Assembly (NCBI GenBank): GCA_947568835.1
Contig: OX387604.1
Coordinates: forward strand, 27,390,851-27,454,850
Source of the DNA: Protonemura montana
Taxonomy: Eukaryota > Arthropoda > Insecta > Plecoptera > Nemouridae
Reading direction: 5' to 3'
Length of the DNA stretch: 64,000 nucleotides
Every line of letters begins with the position of its first letter. Position 1 is the stretch's first letter. A model generated the notes under the pieces. The model saw only the letters and a program-made list of their open reading frames with translations, made no database searches and was not told where the DNA came from. Below are positions 42,901 to 52,340 of this stretch, one piece after another. The translations under genes were made by a program, and so were the position numbers.

Positions 42901-43432
42901 ATACATACCTACAATAAATAGTGGAATAAAATGTACCAACTGGTCTTTCCCTTACACTTGGCCAGAACTGGCATAGCATGGTAACCATTTGTGGCCAAGA
43001 CCCTGGCCACAGCTAGGCAATGAACTAAAATAGATGCTCAGTTTTGGCCATGCCAATGATTATACTCACCAGCATCAAATAAGTGACAAAAACCACTTAA
43101 ATTCACATCATTGATCATTATTAAACAACCTTAAGTCAGTTAAAACGTAAGAAATTACTTAATAAGTAACAAAAAAGCAAAAAACTTACCTTGCAATCCT
43201 AACCTAAATTCACATCTCTTTCCCGCAAAAAAACCCATGCTGCTTCTCAGCTGACAGGATCTCAAGTAGTGTAGAGCTAGCTCCCAGAGTGGCTCTTATA
43301 AAAATTAGGTTGGTATCATCTATTAAGAAAAATTATTTCCAACATGGTGCTACATTCACATGCTTAGCAATTGGCTGTTTCAGTTGAATGTGGCCACAAC
43401 TGGGTACCTGGCCACAACTGGTCACTCTACCC
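39956..43432 (-). mobile_element. Complete pogo-like transposon (3477 bp)
   Basis: Perfect terminal inverted repeats of 26 bp begin GGGTAGAGTGACCAGTTGTG at 39956 and mirror at 43432. A TA dinucleotide lies on each side (39954-39955 and 43433-43434), the target duplication of the Tc1/mariner/pogo superfamily. Both subterminal regions hold many further copies of a TGGCCA-centred motif (TTTTGGCCATG, AGTTGTGGCCACC, ACTGGCCA), probably protein-binding sites. The single transposase gene between them is open, so the element may be autonomous. Confidence 0.95.
40692..42902 (-). CDS. pogo/Tigger-type DDE transposase, intact
   Basis: 736 codons are open. The first ATG is at 42902; a second Met four residues later is equally possible. 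Residues ~30-80 form a Psq-type helix-turn-helix (VRSALTAIRDGMSVNAASNA). Residues ~95-165 form a CENP-B-like second DNA-binding domain (WFRSFLKRNPTVSQKHAEYI). The DDE_1 nuclease shows the catalytic aspartates in FNMDETSFYLCP, VIVFLDGHSSHLT and LQPLDVAFF. An acidic linker and a long Lys-rich basic stretch (~residues 610-645) come next, then a C-terminal DFVIVEYEEEYFPGRV module. The protein excises and inserts the element at TA sites. No intron is needed. Confidence 0.93.
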   Translation of the reverse strand: MDCRMAKTKMESERKKIDARRRQKTSVKRQLFMYSPSKVRSALTAIRDGMSVNAASNAFSVPRSTLRNKLSGRSPETTGHVGPSAVLGVNGENVLVDWILQTAKMGFPINKETVISSVQKMVEEGNFKTPFINNRPGCKWFRSFLKRNPTVSQKHAEYINAARGSITEEKIRRWFKEVTDLLGEDIRVLEEPERVFNMDETSFYLCPAGGLVLAKKGSPVYDQSSNSDKENITTLITVNAVGTHAPPLTVYKYERMPPVIARAAPPFWGLGKTEKGWMTGEAFFEYFSNVFHPFLIEKNFKLPVIVFLDGHSSHLTLHLSQFCRDNGIIVVCLYPNTTHILQPLDVAFFYPLKVKWRSMVRNWRYEHKGAEIRKQNIPTALNSILEDEKFSQAIISGFRVCGLYPFNADAVDYTKCTLKIRNEQASGKTTTSGLDHGSVLRHLESKIAKDTLTEFKTTGAKGLDWDGDICASMLYDVWNEYFAAASDLPIPDPEMILSNDAEENYTLDVSIGSPTTAGEVTVEDLGILDKDCPFELEPKPSSAAEELCLGSPPSSGKTTMETLLKDVIFWPEKKPAKKTRNRTVMPSVLTSSKWKEIHDAKEKEKDEKAEKKKKRQKKIPSSAATCERKRKLKAVSESEESDDSTSFAEFRVKKHDFVIVEYEEEYFPGRVCAVNNAVGRVQVMSMTMSGPDWKWPEKEDVLWFPLMDIKEVIQPPRVVNSRQACHVPEILKYRKK

Positions 43433-43434
43433 TA

Positions 43435-44466
43435 CCTATTGACTTATCCGTTTTATAAAGCTGTGGTAATTCTACCTTCCTAAGGATGGTTACCGCTTGG
43501 CATGTCGACTGCGATGATACTCAACTGGCTCGGCCCGTTGGCTGCGTTCGCGGACATGTCTGTAGTTGGCGTGGGCTATTAAAAGTCAGCGACTCGCTCC
43601 GTCTAAGCTTCGTCTCTCCGCATAGGTAATGCTTGTTGTTTGGAGTTGAAGTGTCGAGTTTGAATTAAGAGGTTGAAGAGGTAGAAGATGTTCCAACAAC
43701 TTACTCGTCTCTTGCCAACCTCTCTGCTGCTTGGGTTTATGGAAGAATCCTGTTCGAGGTGTACCGGTTCTTGGGAGAGATGTTAAGCTGTCTGCAGTGA
43801 CGGCCAGTGGGTGGTTGGCAAGGTTACTGTATGCCTGTTTAATGAAGGCGTACACTTGTAGGTACGGCTCGCGTTGTCTTGATTGAGTGCAGGAAGTCCA
43901 TACGGCGCTCTAAGCTGCACACATTTGTCCATATCTTTTTTGTTTTCCAAGCGTTTTTTTTTTATTGGTATCGCCAAGGCTGTTTGTGGGTACATATTTT
44001 TTTTTTTATAATTGGGTCGTCCGTATTGGTCTCCAATTGCGTTGTTACTACAATGGCTTTAGCTTTTCTTATTCCCCGTGCAGTCTTAGCCATTTCTAGA
44101 TTCGTTGTTGTTACGGACCATATAACATTGCCTAGTCAAGGCATACTCTACTTAATTTAACACTGTTTGCTTGAGAAATGGCACTTTGCACTGGATGATT
44201 TTAATTGATAACATTACGGCAGGTTAGGGGCACGATGTCAGTCTTTGGAAATGGTGTTTCTCTAATGGGTTTTGAATTAGTTTAAAGACCGCGTTGCAGT
44301 AACAAGCGCGAGCTTTACGTTCACGATACGTTTCAGGCTGTCACTGCCGAGCTGGGTAAAACTGGTGATATGCTTGGTTGGCGGGCGAAAAAACCTATTG
44401 CGAAGAAAAATCGCGCTTCTTTCGCCTTTGTCAGCGTTGCTCATCGTGGCGATGGCCGTCTCACGG
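43435..44466. other. Intergenic, no feature recognised
   Basis: Mixed composition with T-rich runs near 43950-44010. Short frames exist on both strands, but none has recognisable motifs. Confidence 0.45.
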
Positions 44467-44889
44467 GCCGGGAATAGGGTTGCCATAATAAAAGTTTCGG
44501 AAGGCGAGAAAAATTTTAACAAACGAAAAGTAGTTAGGCCGGAGGCTCGAGGGACGGACAAGGCCCCCCAAAAAATAAGGGTGTGGATGTGGGAACAGGA
44601 TTTGAGGGCCATTTTCAGCAAATTTACGCGTTTTAGATATATTAAGGTTTTTCTTGGCACTTGAAATCCTGAGTCATATTTATGCATCAACTTTCAATTT
44701 ATTAGCAGGAAATTTAGGTATAATTCGTATAACTATTTAAAAAAATATATATTTTATCATAGATTTTTAAATTTTTCTATTGGTGTCAGTTCACGTACAA
44801 TCATAATGTCACTGGCACAAATAGAGGAACAATAGCTATTTATAAGGAACAATGCAAATGCAATGTTCGATTTCGCGATTTTTTAAAAG

Positions 44890-45152
44890 TTTGGTCGCGC
44901 GCTGGTGTGGTACACAGGTTATACAGGTTAATACAAGGTTTTATTCGTTTGGATCGTTAGACATACAATAGATGCACAAGGATAATCTTTACGATGGACA
45001 CGATGATCGATGATCTTCACCGGTGCGCTGTCGGATGTAGACTGTCAGGTAGCTAGCTACCTGCCCCGAATTACCGCTGGTACCCTCTCGCGTATTGCCC
45101 CCTGGTCCCCCGGCCCTCTGTTCAATTTCGGCGCGGGAACCAGGCCGCCACA
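44890..45152 (-). repeat. 3' LTR of the Gypsy/CsRn1 element
   Basis: On the minus strand it runs TGTGGCGGCC to GCGCGACCAAA. It is identical to the LTR at 49302-49564. Confidence 0.95.
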
Positions 45153-45168
45153 GTACCCCCTTCCCAGT
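45153..45168 (-). other. Polypurine tract of the Gypsy/CsRn1 element
   Basis: ACTGGGAAGGGGGTAC on the minus strand, directly before the 3' LTR. This is the expected position and composition of the plus-strand primer site. Confidence 0.75.
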
Positions 45169-45191
45169 GTTCCAGTTTCTGGTACACGATG

Positions 45192-48100
45192 TTATGACGC
45201 CAGTCTTGCGGGGAACCGGACGCGTCGTCCGGATCTGGTGGTGACTGGTGGAGGTGGTAGTGGGGTGTTTGCGGTGCCATCGCTCGGAATTCTTACGCGA
45301 ATAGTTGAGCGCAACTCGGGTTCCGGTGTTGGTGGCGCGGTGTGCATCGTTGGGTCCGCCCGGGTGTGTGACATGTCGTCGACCATGATGTAGGCTGGTT
45401 TTAGCCTGTCGATCGAGACCGTGATTTTACGGCCGTTTCGACTGATGGTGTAGTGTTTGTCATTGCGGGCTATTACCTCGAATGGCCCGTCGTATGGTTG
45501 CTGTAAGGGAGTGCGGACAGCATCGTGGCGCACGAACACGTGTGTGCACGTCGCTAAACGTTTGAACACGAAAATTGCGTGGTGTCCGTGGTGAACCGGC
45601 TGCACGGGGCGCAACTCGCTGAGACGGCGTCTCAGGTGACCAACGTAGGCCGATGTCGAGTCTGTTGGCGCGGAAGGTGCTTCGAGGTACTCGCCAGGGA
45701 GACGCAAGGTGGTGCCGTATACGAGCTCGGCCGGAGTGGCTTTCAGGTCTTCTTTCCAGGCCGATCGTATACCTAGCATCACCCATGGTAACACCTCCGT
45801 CCACCTTTCGGTGCCGTGGCATTTGATGGCGGCCTTTAGCTGCCGGTGCAGGCGTTCGACCATCCCGTTGGCTTGGGGGTGGTACGCCGTCGTTCGGAGG
45901 TGAGTCGTGCCGGTCATTTGATTGAGTGACCGGAACAGACTTGACTCAAACTGGCGTCCCTGGTCAGTTGTTATTCTGAGCGGGGTGCCGAAACGGGCAA
46001 TCCACCCGTTCACGAGGGCGTCCGCCACGTTGGCTGCAGTGATGTCGGGGATGGGTATTGCTTCCGGCCAACGCGTAAAACGGTCCACGCACGTGACTAG
46101 GTAGCGGAACCCGTCGGACACCGGTAGTGGTCCTACGATGTCGATGTGGAGGTGCTGAAACCTGGACTCCGGGGTGTTGAAACACCCAATCTGTGCTTTG
46201 ATGTGGCGCGTGACCTTCGTGCGCTGGCACTCCAGGCATGTTCGGGCCCAATTTCGGCAATCCTTGTTGATCGATGGCCACACGAAACGCTGTGTGACGA
46301 GCTTTGTTGTCGCCCTGATGCCGGGATGGGCCAAACCGTGCATGTGGTCAAACACCTGTCGTCGGAATGGACCTGGTATGAACGGGCGTGGTGTTGCCAG
46401 CGATGTATCGCACTGGAGGTCAACATCGGTGCCGGGGAGACGTCGGCCGCGAAATCGAAGAGTCGTGCTTGTTGTTTGCAGTAACCCTCGGAGCTCGGCG
46501 TCGTCGACTTGTGCTCGCGCGATCGCAGCGTAGTCGATCGGTCCGGAGAGTGCCTCGACGCGCGATAGGGCGTCGGCGACAACGTTCTCCTCGCCGGGAA
46601 TGTGGCGGATGTCGGTTGTGAATTGTCCGATGTAGTCCAGGTGTCTGAACTGTCTTGGCGAGCATTTCTCGGGTTTTTGTTGAAACGCAAATGTCAGTGG
46701 TTTGTGATCCGTGTACACTGCAAATTCCCGCGCTTCCACCATGTGGCGGAAATGTTTGATGGCGTCGTACACCGCTAGTAGTTCCCGATCGTACGCGCCG
46801 TACTTCTGCTGAGCCGGGTTTAGTTTCCTTGAAAAGAAGGCGAGAGGCTGCCACCCGTTGGTCGCGCGTTGTTGAAGGACTGCGCCCACGCTCACATCCG
46901 ACGCGTCGGCGATGATGACCAATTCAGCGTCCAGGTCCGGGTGTGCCAACAGCGTAGCGTCGGCGAGACTGCGTTTGCACTCCGCGAAGGACCTTTCTAG
47001 GTCCGGCGTCCAGACAACGGGGGTTTTTCCCGAAATGTTGGACCCGGCGAGAAGGGTATTGAGCGGCGCTTGCGTGCGTGCTGCGGACGGCAAGAAACGG
47101 CGGTAAAAGTTAATCATACCGAGGAATTGTCGCAGGTGTTTGACGGTGGTGGGTTGGGGGAACGTTCGGATCGCGTCAACTTTTTCCCCGAGTGGGCGGG
47201 TACCTGCTGCACTCACGGTGTACCCGAGAAAACGCACTTCCGCCGCCCCGAACACGCACTTCGATACGTTTATTAAAACTCCGTACTCAGCGAGTCGCGC
47301 AAAGAGAAGGCGGAGGTGATGTTCGTGCTCCTCTACCGAGGCTGATGCGACCAAAATATCGTCAATGTACGCGTAACACCACTCGAAACCCCTTAGCACC
47401 TCGTCGATGAAACGTTGAAATGTCTGCGCGGCGTTGCGCAACCCGAAACTCATATAGGGGAACTCGAAAAGCCCGAACGGGGTTGTGATTGCCGTCTTCG
47501 GGACGTCCTCGGGTGCGACCGGTATCTGGTGATACGCGCGCACGAGGTCGACTGTCGAAAATATGGTTTTGTTGGCGAGGGCCTGCGCAAAATCCTGGAT
47601 GTGGGGTACCGGATAGCGGTCAGGCACGGTCCGGATGTTGAGCGGACGGTAATCCCCGCAAGGCCTCCACTGGCCCTCCGTCTTGGGGACCAAGTGTAGG
47701 GCGGCGGACCAACTGCTGGATGAGCGTCGAGCCACTCCAAACTTCGCCATCTCTGCGAACTCCTGCTGGGCGATGCGCAGGCGGTCGGGGGCCAGGCGTC
47801 GCGGTCTGCACGAGGTTGGCTGGCCGGGTGTCGTGTGGATGTGGTGTACGGTTTTGTGTTTGACATTTTGCGGGGCGCCGGAGGGACGCGTAACCTCGGG
47901 GAACTCGGTGAGGAGTGCGTGGTACGGTGAACCACCGTTGATGACTTTCACCTGCTCTGGTTGGCCGGACGACGGTAGTCCCGAGACGGCGAGTGAGGTG
48001 ATGCCATCGCTGAGACGTTTGTGGCGTACGTCCACCAGGAGGTGGTAGAACGACAGGAAATCAACTCCCACGATTGGTTGGGAGACGTCGGCAACGACGA

Positions 48101-48389
48101 ATCGCCAGTCGAAAACGCGACGGAGGCCGAGGTCTAGACGGAGGTTGATTATTCCGTAAGTTGCTATCGCCGATCCGTTCGCCGCATACAATTCGTACGT
48201 CGTTTTCGCCCGAGGTCCGCTCACCCTCTTCCGGGGGTACACGCAAAGGTCGGACCCGGTGTCTACAAGAAACTGTACCCGCGTCGCGACGTCGGTGACG
48301 TAAAGGCGGCTTGATGTTGGGCAGGAGCCAGCCGCGGCTACTGACTGCCCCGGGGGTTTTTCGCCGGGTAGTTGCACGGCTGCTTGCAA
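45192..48389 (-). CDS. pol: Gypsy/CsRn1 Pol: protease, reverse transcriptase, RNase H, integrase
   Basis: 1065 codons are open. Protease [10 protein letters not shown] at residues 40-49. Reverse transcriptase with the catalytic YIDD at 341-344. RNase H begins [10 protein letters not shown] (Asp near 495) and includes TDHKPLTF. The integrase zinc-binding HHCC region spans ~682-721 (HMHGLAHPG, then CLECQRTK). Core residues are Asp near 750 (HIDIVGP), Asp near 809 (TTDQGRQFE) and Glu near 845 ([10 protein letters not shown]). A C-terminal GPFEV-type segment follows. Pol lies in the -1 frame relative to Gag and overlaps it by about 50 bp, so it is probably made by frameshifting. No defect is seen. 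Confidence 0.95.
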   Translation of the reverse strand: MQAAVQLPGEKPPGQSVAAAGSCPTSSRLYVTDVATRVQFLVDTGSDLCVYPRKRVSGPRAKTTYELYAANGSAIATYGIINLRLDLGLRRVFDWRFVVADVSQPIVGVDFLSFYHLLVDVRHKRLSDGITSLAVSGLPSSGQPEQVKVINGGSPYHALLTEFPEVTRPSGAPQNVKHKTVHHIHTTPGQPTSCRPRRLAPDRLRIAQQEFAEMAKFGVARRSSSSWSAALHLVPKTEGQWRPCGDYRPLNIRTVPDRYPVPHIQDFAQALANKTIFSTVDLVRAYHQIPVAPEDVPKTAITTPFGLFEFPYMSFGLRNAAQTFQRFIDEVLRGFEWCYAYIDDILVASASVEEHEHHLRLLFARLAEYGVLINVSKCVFGAAEVRFLGYTVSAAGTRPLGEKVDAIRTFPQPTTVKHLRQFLGMINFYRRFLPSAARTQAPLNTLLAGSNISGKTPVVWTPDLERSFAECKRSLADATLLAHPDLDAELVIIADASDVSVGAVLQQRATNGWQPLAFFSRKLNPAQQKYGAYDRELLAVYDAIKHFRHMVEAREFAVYTDHKPLTFAFQQKPEKCSPRQFRHLDYIGQFTTDIRHIPGEENVVADALSRVEALSGPIDYAAIARAQVDDAELRGLLQTTSTTLRFRGRRLPGTDVDLQCDTSLATPRPFIPGPFRRQVFDHMHGLAHPGIRATTKLVTQRFVWPSINKDCRNWARTCLECQRTKVTRHIKAQIGCFNTPESRFQHLHIDIVGPLPVSDGFRYLVTCVDRFTRWPEAIPIPDITAANVADALVNGWIARFGTPLRITTDQGRQFESSLFRSLNQMTGTTHLRTTAYHPQANGMVERLHRQLKAAIKCHGTERWTEVLPWVMLGIRSAWKEDLKATPAELVYGTTLRLPGEYLEAPSAPTDSTSAYVGHLRRRLSELRPVQPVHHGHHAIFVFKRLATCTHVFVRHDAVRTPLQQPYDGPFEVIARNDKHYTISRNGRKITVSIDRLKPAYIMVDDMSHTRADPTMHTAPPTPEPELRSTIRVRIPSDGTANTPLPPPPVTTRSGRRVRFPARLAS

Positions 48390-49144
48390 TGCCTCGCCTT
48401 CTCGCCGAACCGATTATGGTAGTAGCACCATCCCTCGTAGGTCGCGCCCGGGGTGGCGTCTCGGCTCGCTGCGGTCCTACGGCGGCTCGTTGAGCGCCCT
48501 CGGGCGCGCTGCGCCCCGACCTTGGCCGAGTGCTCCACAGAGAGGGCGGCGATCTGGCGGGACAAGGCCTCGAACATAGCCAGGCAACTCTCCGCCGGCG
48601 GGTGGTCCACGCTGGCGACTCGCGACGGGGCGGGCGTGTTCTCCTGGATCTTATCCGCCAAAACCGCCATCTCCTCCAGATCAGTCGACGGCACGGCAGC
48701 CAGGATGTCCTGCATTCGCAGTGGCAGGCGGCCCACCCACAGTGTTTTCAACACTGCGTCGGTAATAGTGGTTCCGTCCCCCAGCCCGCGTAGGTGTCGC
48801 AGGAACTGGGATGGGGTACGGTCCCCCATCTCCTCGTGCTGGAGGAGCTGCTTAATCCTCGATTCGCGGGACGAAGAGAATCGACGGATTAGCTCACTCT
48901 TGAGGAGCTCGTATCTGTTGATGTCTGGGGGGTTTACTATTATGTCCCGGACGACCACGGCGTATCGCTGTTCCAGCGAGCCGGTCACGGCGTGGAACTT
49001 CGACAAATCGCGCGTTATCCGTGCCGTCGCGAACTGGCCCTCCAGCTGGGCGAACCACAGCCCGGGGTCGTCAGCCCAAAACGGCGGCACCCGCATGCTC
49101 ACGCGGTCGACCGCTTGATTTTCGGCGCTCAAAGTCTCGTCCAT
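48338..49144 (-). CDS. gag: Gypsy/CsRn1 Gag with CHCC zinc knuckle
   Basis: About 268 residues. I prefer the ATG at 49144 ([10 protein letters not shown]) to the one four codons upstream. The capsid-like region has [14 protein letters not shown], the sequence [20 protein letters not shown] and [16 protein letters not shown] basic stretch leads to the nucleocapsid knuckle [19 protein letters not shown], with spacing C-x3-H-x9-C-x3-C, typical of CsRn1-type Gag. It forms the particle and packages RNA. The frame ends at 48338 inside the start of pol. Confidence 0.9.
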   Translation of the reverse strand: MDETLSAENQAVDRVSMRVPPFWADDPGLWFAQLEGQFATARITRDLSKFHAVTGSLEQRYAVVVRDIIVNPPDINRYELLKSELIRRFSSSRESRIKQLLQHEEMGDRTPSQFLRHLRGLGDGTTITDAVLKTLWVGRLPLRMQDILAAVPSTDLEEMAVLADKIQENTPAPSRVASVDHPPAESCLAMFEALSRQIAALSVEHSAKVGAQRARGRSTSRRRTAASRDATPGATYEGWCYYHNRFGEKARHCKQPCNYPAKNPRGSQ

Positions 49145-49281
49145 GGCCCCGCACAACCACTAAACACCAGAATACAACGAACCTGTATCTACCGTTCGTA
49201 CGGCGTGTCCGGAACCCGTGTAGAAAAATTCGACACGGAATATTAGCACGTGTTTCGGTACCGCACTGAGATTTTTCGCGA

Positions 49282-49300
49282 GATCACGTCGGGGTCACCA
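49282..49300 (-). other. Primer binding site complementary to tRNA-Trp
   Basis: The minus strand reads TGGTGACCCCGACGTGATC one base after the 5' LTR. Its complement is the 3' end, including CCA, of eukaryotic tRNA-Trp. A tRNA-Trp primer is a known property of CsRn1-clade elements. Confidence 0.88.
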
Positions 49301-49301
49301 C

Positions 49302-49564
49302 TTTGGTCGCGCGCTGGTGTGGTACACAGGTTATACAGGTTAATACAAGGTTTTATTCGTTTGGATCGTTAGACATACAATAGATGCACAAGGATAATCT
49401 TTACGATGGACACGATGATCGATGATCTTCACCGGTGCGCTGTCGGATGTAGACTGTCAGGTAGCTAGCTACCTGCCCCGAATTACCGCTGGTACCCTCT
49501 CGCGTATTGCCCCCTGGTCCCCCGGCCCTCTGTTCAATTTCGGCGCGGGAACCAGGCCGCCACA
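49302..49564 (-). repeat. 5' LTR of the Gypsy/CsRn1 element
   Basis: Identical to the LTR at 44890-45152. It should contain the promoter, but no TATA box was assigned with confidence. Confidence 0.95.
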
Positions 49565-49839
49565 AAAGAAAATTACGATCGAGCGGGACATTTGTCCAGC
49601 TCCGCGGGACGCGGGACATTTGAGTGAAAAGCGGGACTGTCCCGCCGTAACCGGAACGTATGGGAACCCTAGCCGGGAATCTGCCGATTACAAGCTGGTA
49701 CACTATTATGCACCAACTTGCAGACTGGCTTGGTAAAAGCAATACCATCGGGTCGACAATAAGTGTGCCATTGCTAGAGACTCGTTGTCACAACGTTCTG
49801 CGGCGGCCCGTTATGCATGTGACTGGTATCAGACATGGC

Positions 49840-52258
49840 TAGTGATGGGTAAATTCCGGGAATTTATTTTTTTGGGAATATTCCCGGAAATATTCCCGGG
49901 AATTTTGCGGGAATATTCACTAAGCAATGAAATAACACAGTTTCTTTTATTTTGGCACAGTTTAATAACAAGTAATGATATTATTGTAGAAACTAAATCA
50001 CGGCCAGTATATAGCACGATATAGGAGAGGCTAGTCCTCGTCAGTAGAGTCGACCTGTGGCTGAGCGTCGTCATCAGGGATGGACTCGTTGACGCTGTCA
50101 CAGTCGTCTGAATCGGAGAGACATATCGATAGGACAACAGAGTCCGGCGAGTCGCACCTGTCTTCTACATCAGAATCTTGTCGAACTGTTTGTTCGGAAC
50201 CCAGATTCTGCTGTTCTGTTGCTTTCTTTTTGTGAGTGGCCGCGCTACGCAGTAGCTTCCAATTGTGAGCAACATAGGTGATTTTTCCAGCTCTTTTAGT
50301 TGTGAGCCGATTCCGGCGTTTGGTGTGGATTTGGCTGAACGTACTAAAGGAGCGTTCAGTTGCTGCGGAAGTTATGGGAGAAGATAGTATGCGCACTGCA
50401 ACTTTTGAAAGTGCCGTCCCCTTGCAAAGTCCTTTCCACCAGGTGATTGGAGACATTTTTTTGACGCATTCCCAAAGGAATGCTTTCGCCCACATCGCCT
50501 CCCTTGTTCGATAATGCGCCAAGTCAACAAGAACATTTTGCTCCTCAATTCCATCCATATTTTTAGATACGGAAAAAATGTACTCGATAGCATCCAGCTG
50601 CTCGGACTGAGTCAGTAGATGCCCTTGAGAGGCTGGATCTAACAGTGCTGCTGCGAGGTGAATGGGTGCTATCGCAAAAGCCTTCCTCTTTGCCATTTGC
50701 TTAAGCACAGTCGCTTCCTCCGCCTGCTTCATTAACGAGATGGGTAGAGCCACAATCAGCTTGGCTTCAATGTCTTGCATAGCTGCGTATGCCTTGTGAA
50801 TGAGGGGTTCGTCACCTTCTAGTTCGGTAATCCATGTGACGATTGGCCGAAGGACAGCAGTCAGGTTTTCGATTCGAACCCAGAATACCTGGTCATCCAG
50901 CAACAGCATCTTCAGGTCTCGTGGTAGAACTGTCGCAGCTTCTTCGTTTACAGCTAATGTTTGCAGACTAACTTTAAGCTTCATCATGCTGGTCAGCGCG
51001 TTGAGGTAACTCCCCCATCGTGTTTTGACAGGCAGGTGAAGAGACAGGTTGCAGTTTCTGGCCTTATTTATACTGAAAAGCAATGCACTGAGGATTTGTG
51101 ATTGCCGAATGGTCGTTGTGATGCGTATAACTTGGCCCATGAAATCCTTGACCGATGTCGTGGTAAGAATATCATTCACAAGCAGATGGAGAGTGTGTGC
51201 CAAGCACCCCAGTGTTGTTAAGTGGGGGAACTTAACTTGAAGCAGCTGGCACGCCTTCTTCATGTTGGCAGCGTTGTCACCAATCACCACAAGACATTTT
51301 TTTGGGCCATATTTCTCACAAATCTTTGCCATTTCCTGAAACAAGTACTCTCCGGTATGACGATTAGCATCCGTGTCTACGAATTCGACAAAAACTGGCT
51401 GGGGAGTATTGACAACAAAGTTCAGGATGCCATTATTTCGCAGGTTGCTCCAGCCATCACATTGTAGCGATAAGTTGCTCGACTCAGCAATAAACAAGCT
51501 GGCCTCCACTTGCACTCTTTCAAACTCTCCGTCCAAGCGGACGGTAGAAACATGCTTCCGGGTCGGAATTTGGTTTGCCGGTCGCAGTCGCTCAAAATAC
51601 GCCTTCCAGCGCGGGTGCTCCACCATGCTGAGAGGAGCACCGCTTACGTAGATTGCTCGGCAGAGCATTTGGGTTAGAATTTCCTAAAATAAAAAAAAAC
51701 ATTATTTCTTAGTAGGTCTTTATACTGCTACCATTCCACTATAGTTAATCCAATAAATCTCAAATCTGAATGCCAAATATGCATGGCAACAAAATTTGCA
51801 TTAGACGCCAAAATGTATGGTTACCTGTTCGTTTGACTCCATGTGGTCCATAAAAGAATGGAGATTTTGGGAAGCCGACGAAGAAGAACGAAACGTAACG
51901 CCTGGAGACGGCATTGGGAATGTAGGTGTTGAAGCGGTTGACGAACTCGGACTCACGATGCTCATCGATGAACTTGCACTGGCATTATCATCATGTACAT
52001 CTACATTCATCATTGGCCGTGTCCTTGACCCCAAACATTTCCCGACCCCTCCAGAAGTCAGTCTTCTAACCTCAATTGGGCACTTCTGGCATTTCTGGAG
52101 GTGGCCTGCCATTTTTGTCGCATTTTTGCTTTTGTATAAATGGTTGCAATATTTGCATGTGTATCCAGACTCTCCAGACTTAAAAAACCGCCACACATTC
52201 GCCTTTTCCCTTCCCATTATCAAACAAACACAAAGAAACACTGAAAAGAAGCTAAAGC
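49840..52258 (-). mobile_element. hAT transposon B, one end visible
   Basis: One end begins TAGTGATGGGTAAATTCC at 49840 and is followed by a palindrome-rich block of GGGAATATTCCC words (49855-49915). It continues into a two-exon hAT transposase on the minus strand. The other end should read CCCATCACTA followed by GACATGGC. I could not find it within about 1.4 kb beyond the gene, so that end is missing or displaced. The right limit here is the point where an unrelated GC-rich hairpin repeat begins. Confidence 0.75.
50031..52217 (-). CDS. hAT transposase B, BED finger, two exons, open
   Basis: Exon 1 is 52217-51825 (start MGREKANVWRFF); exon 2 is 51683-50031. The intron has GT at 51824-51823 and AG at 51685-51684, and joins in phase (NEQ to EILTQMLCRA). 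Total 681 codons including stop. The BED zinc finger is in exon 1 (TCKYCNHLYKSKNATKMAGH, then LQKCQKC). The catalytic region includes SLQCDGWSNLRNNGILNFVV, VIGDNAANMKKA, and CLAHTLHLLVNDIL. The C-terminal dimerisation region is SSPITSAATERSFSTFSQIH, followed by AHNWKLL. All coding features are intact. Confidence 0.9.
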
Positions 52259-52340
52259 TACGTTTACAGCGACGCGAAGCGACAGTGTCGCTGGTCGCTT
52301 CGCTTCTCAAACACTACTTGCGAAGCGAACCCTTCCATTT
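52255..52340. repeat. GC-rich hairpin and repeat block
   Basis: GCGAAGCGAC (52274-52283) pairs with GTCGCTTCGC (52294-52303). TTTACAGCG-CGCGA motifs occur near 52263 and again near 52339. It may be a small MITE inserted next to hAT B; ends and duplication are unclear. Confidence 0.45.

Larger units (their letters stand above)
44890..49564 (-). mobile_element. Complete Gypsy LTR retrotransposon, CsRn1-type (4675 bp)
   Basis: Two 263-bp LTRs flank gag and pol. The two LTRs appear base-for-base identical by eye. Flanking 4-bp duplication AAAG (44886-44889 and 49565-49568). The primer site is complementary to the 3' end of tRNA-Trp, and Gag has a CHCC knuckle instead of CCHC; both are known features of the CsRn1 clade. 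Both reading frames are open. Identical LTRs mean very recent insertion. It lies inside a hAT-type MITE. Confidence 0.95.
44475..49671. mobile_element. Non-autonomous hAT-type MITE (~520 bp) carrying the Gypsy element
   Basis: Ends TAGGGTTGCCATA (44475) and, inverted, TAGGGTTCCCATA (ending 49671) match at 12 of 13 bases. The flanking 8-bp duplication GCCGGGAA is perfect (44467-44474 and 49672-49679). Removing the Gypsy insertion leaves about 520 bp with no coding frame. The right part is rich in GCGGGAC repeats. Length and target duplication point to a hAT-derived MITE. Confidence 0.88.

Noticed and set aside
46133-46690. 185-codon and other minus-strand frames within the Gypsy pol region
   Set aside because: They lie in alternative frames of the intact 1065-codon pol and show no motifs.
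48453-49118. 221-codon plus-strand frame
   Set aside because: It is antisense to the Gypsy gag, whose Gag motifs and element context are clear; GC-rich codon use opens the opposite strand.
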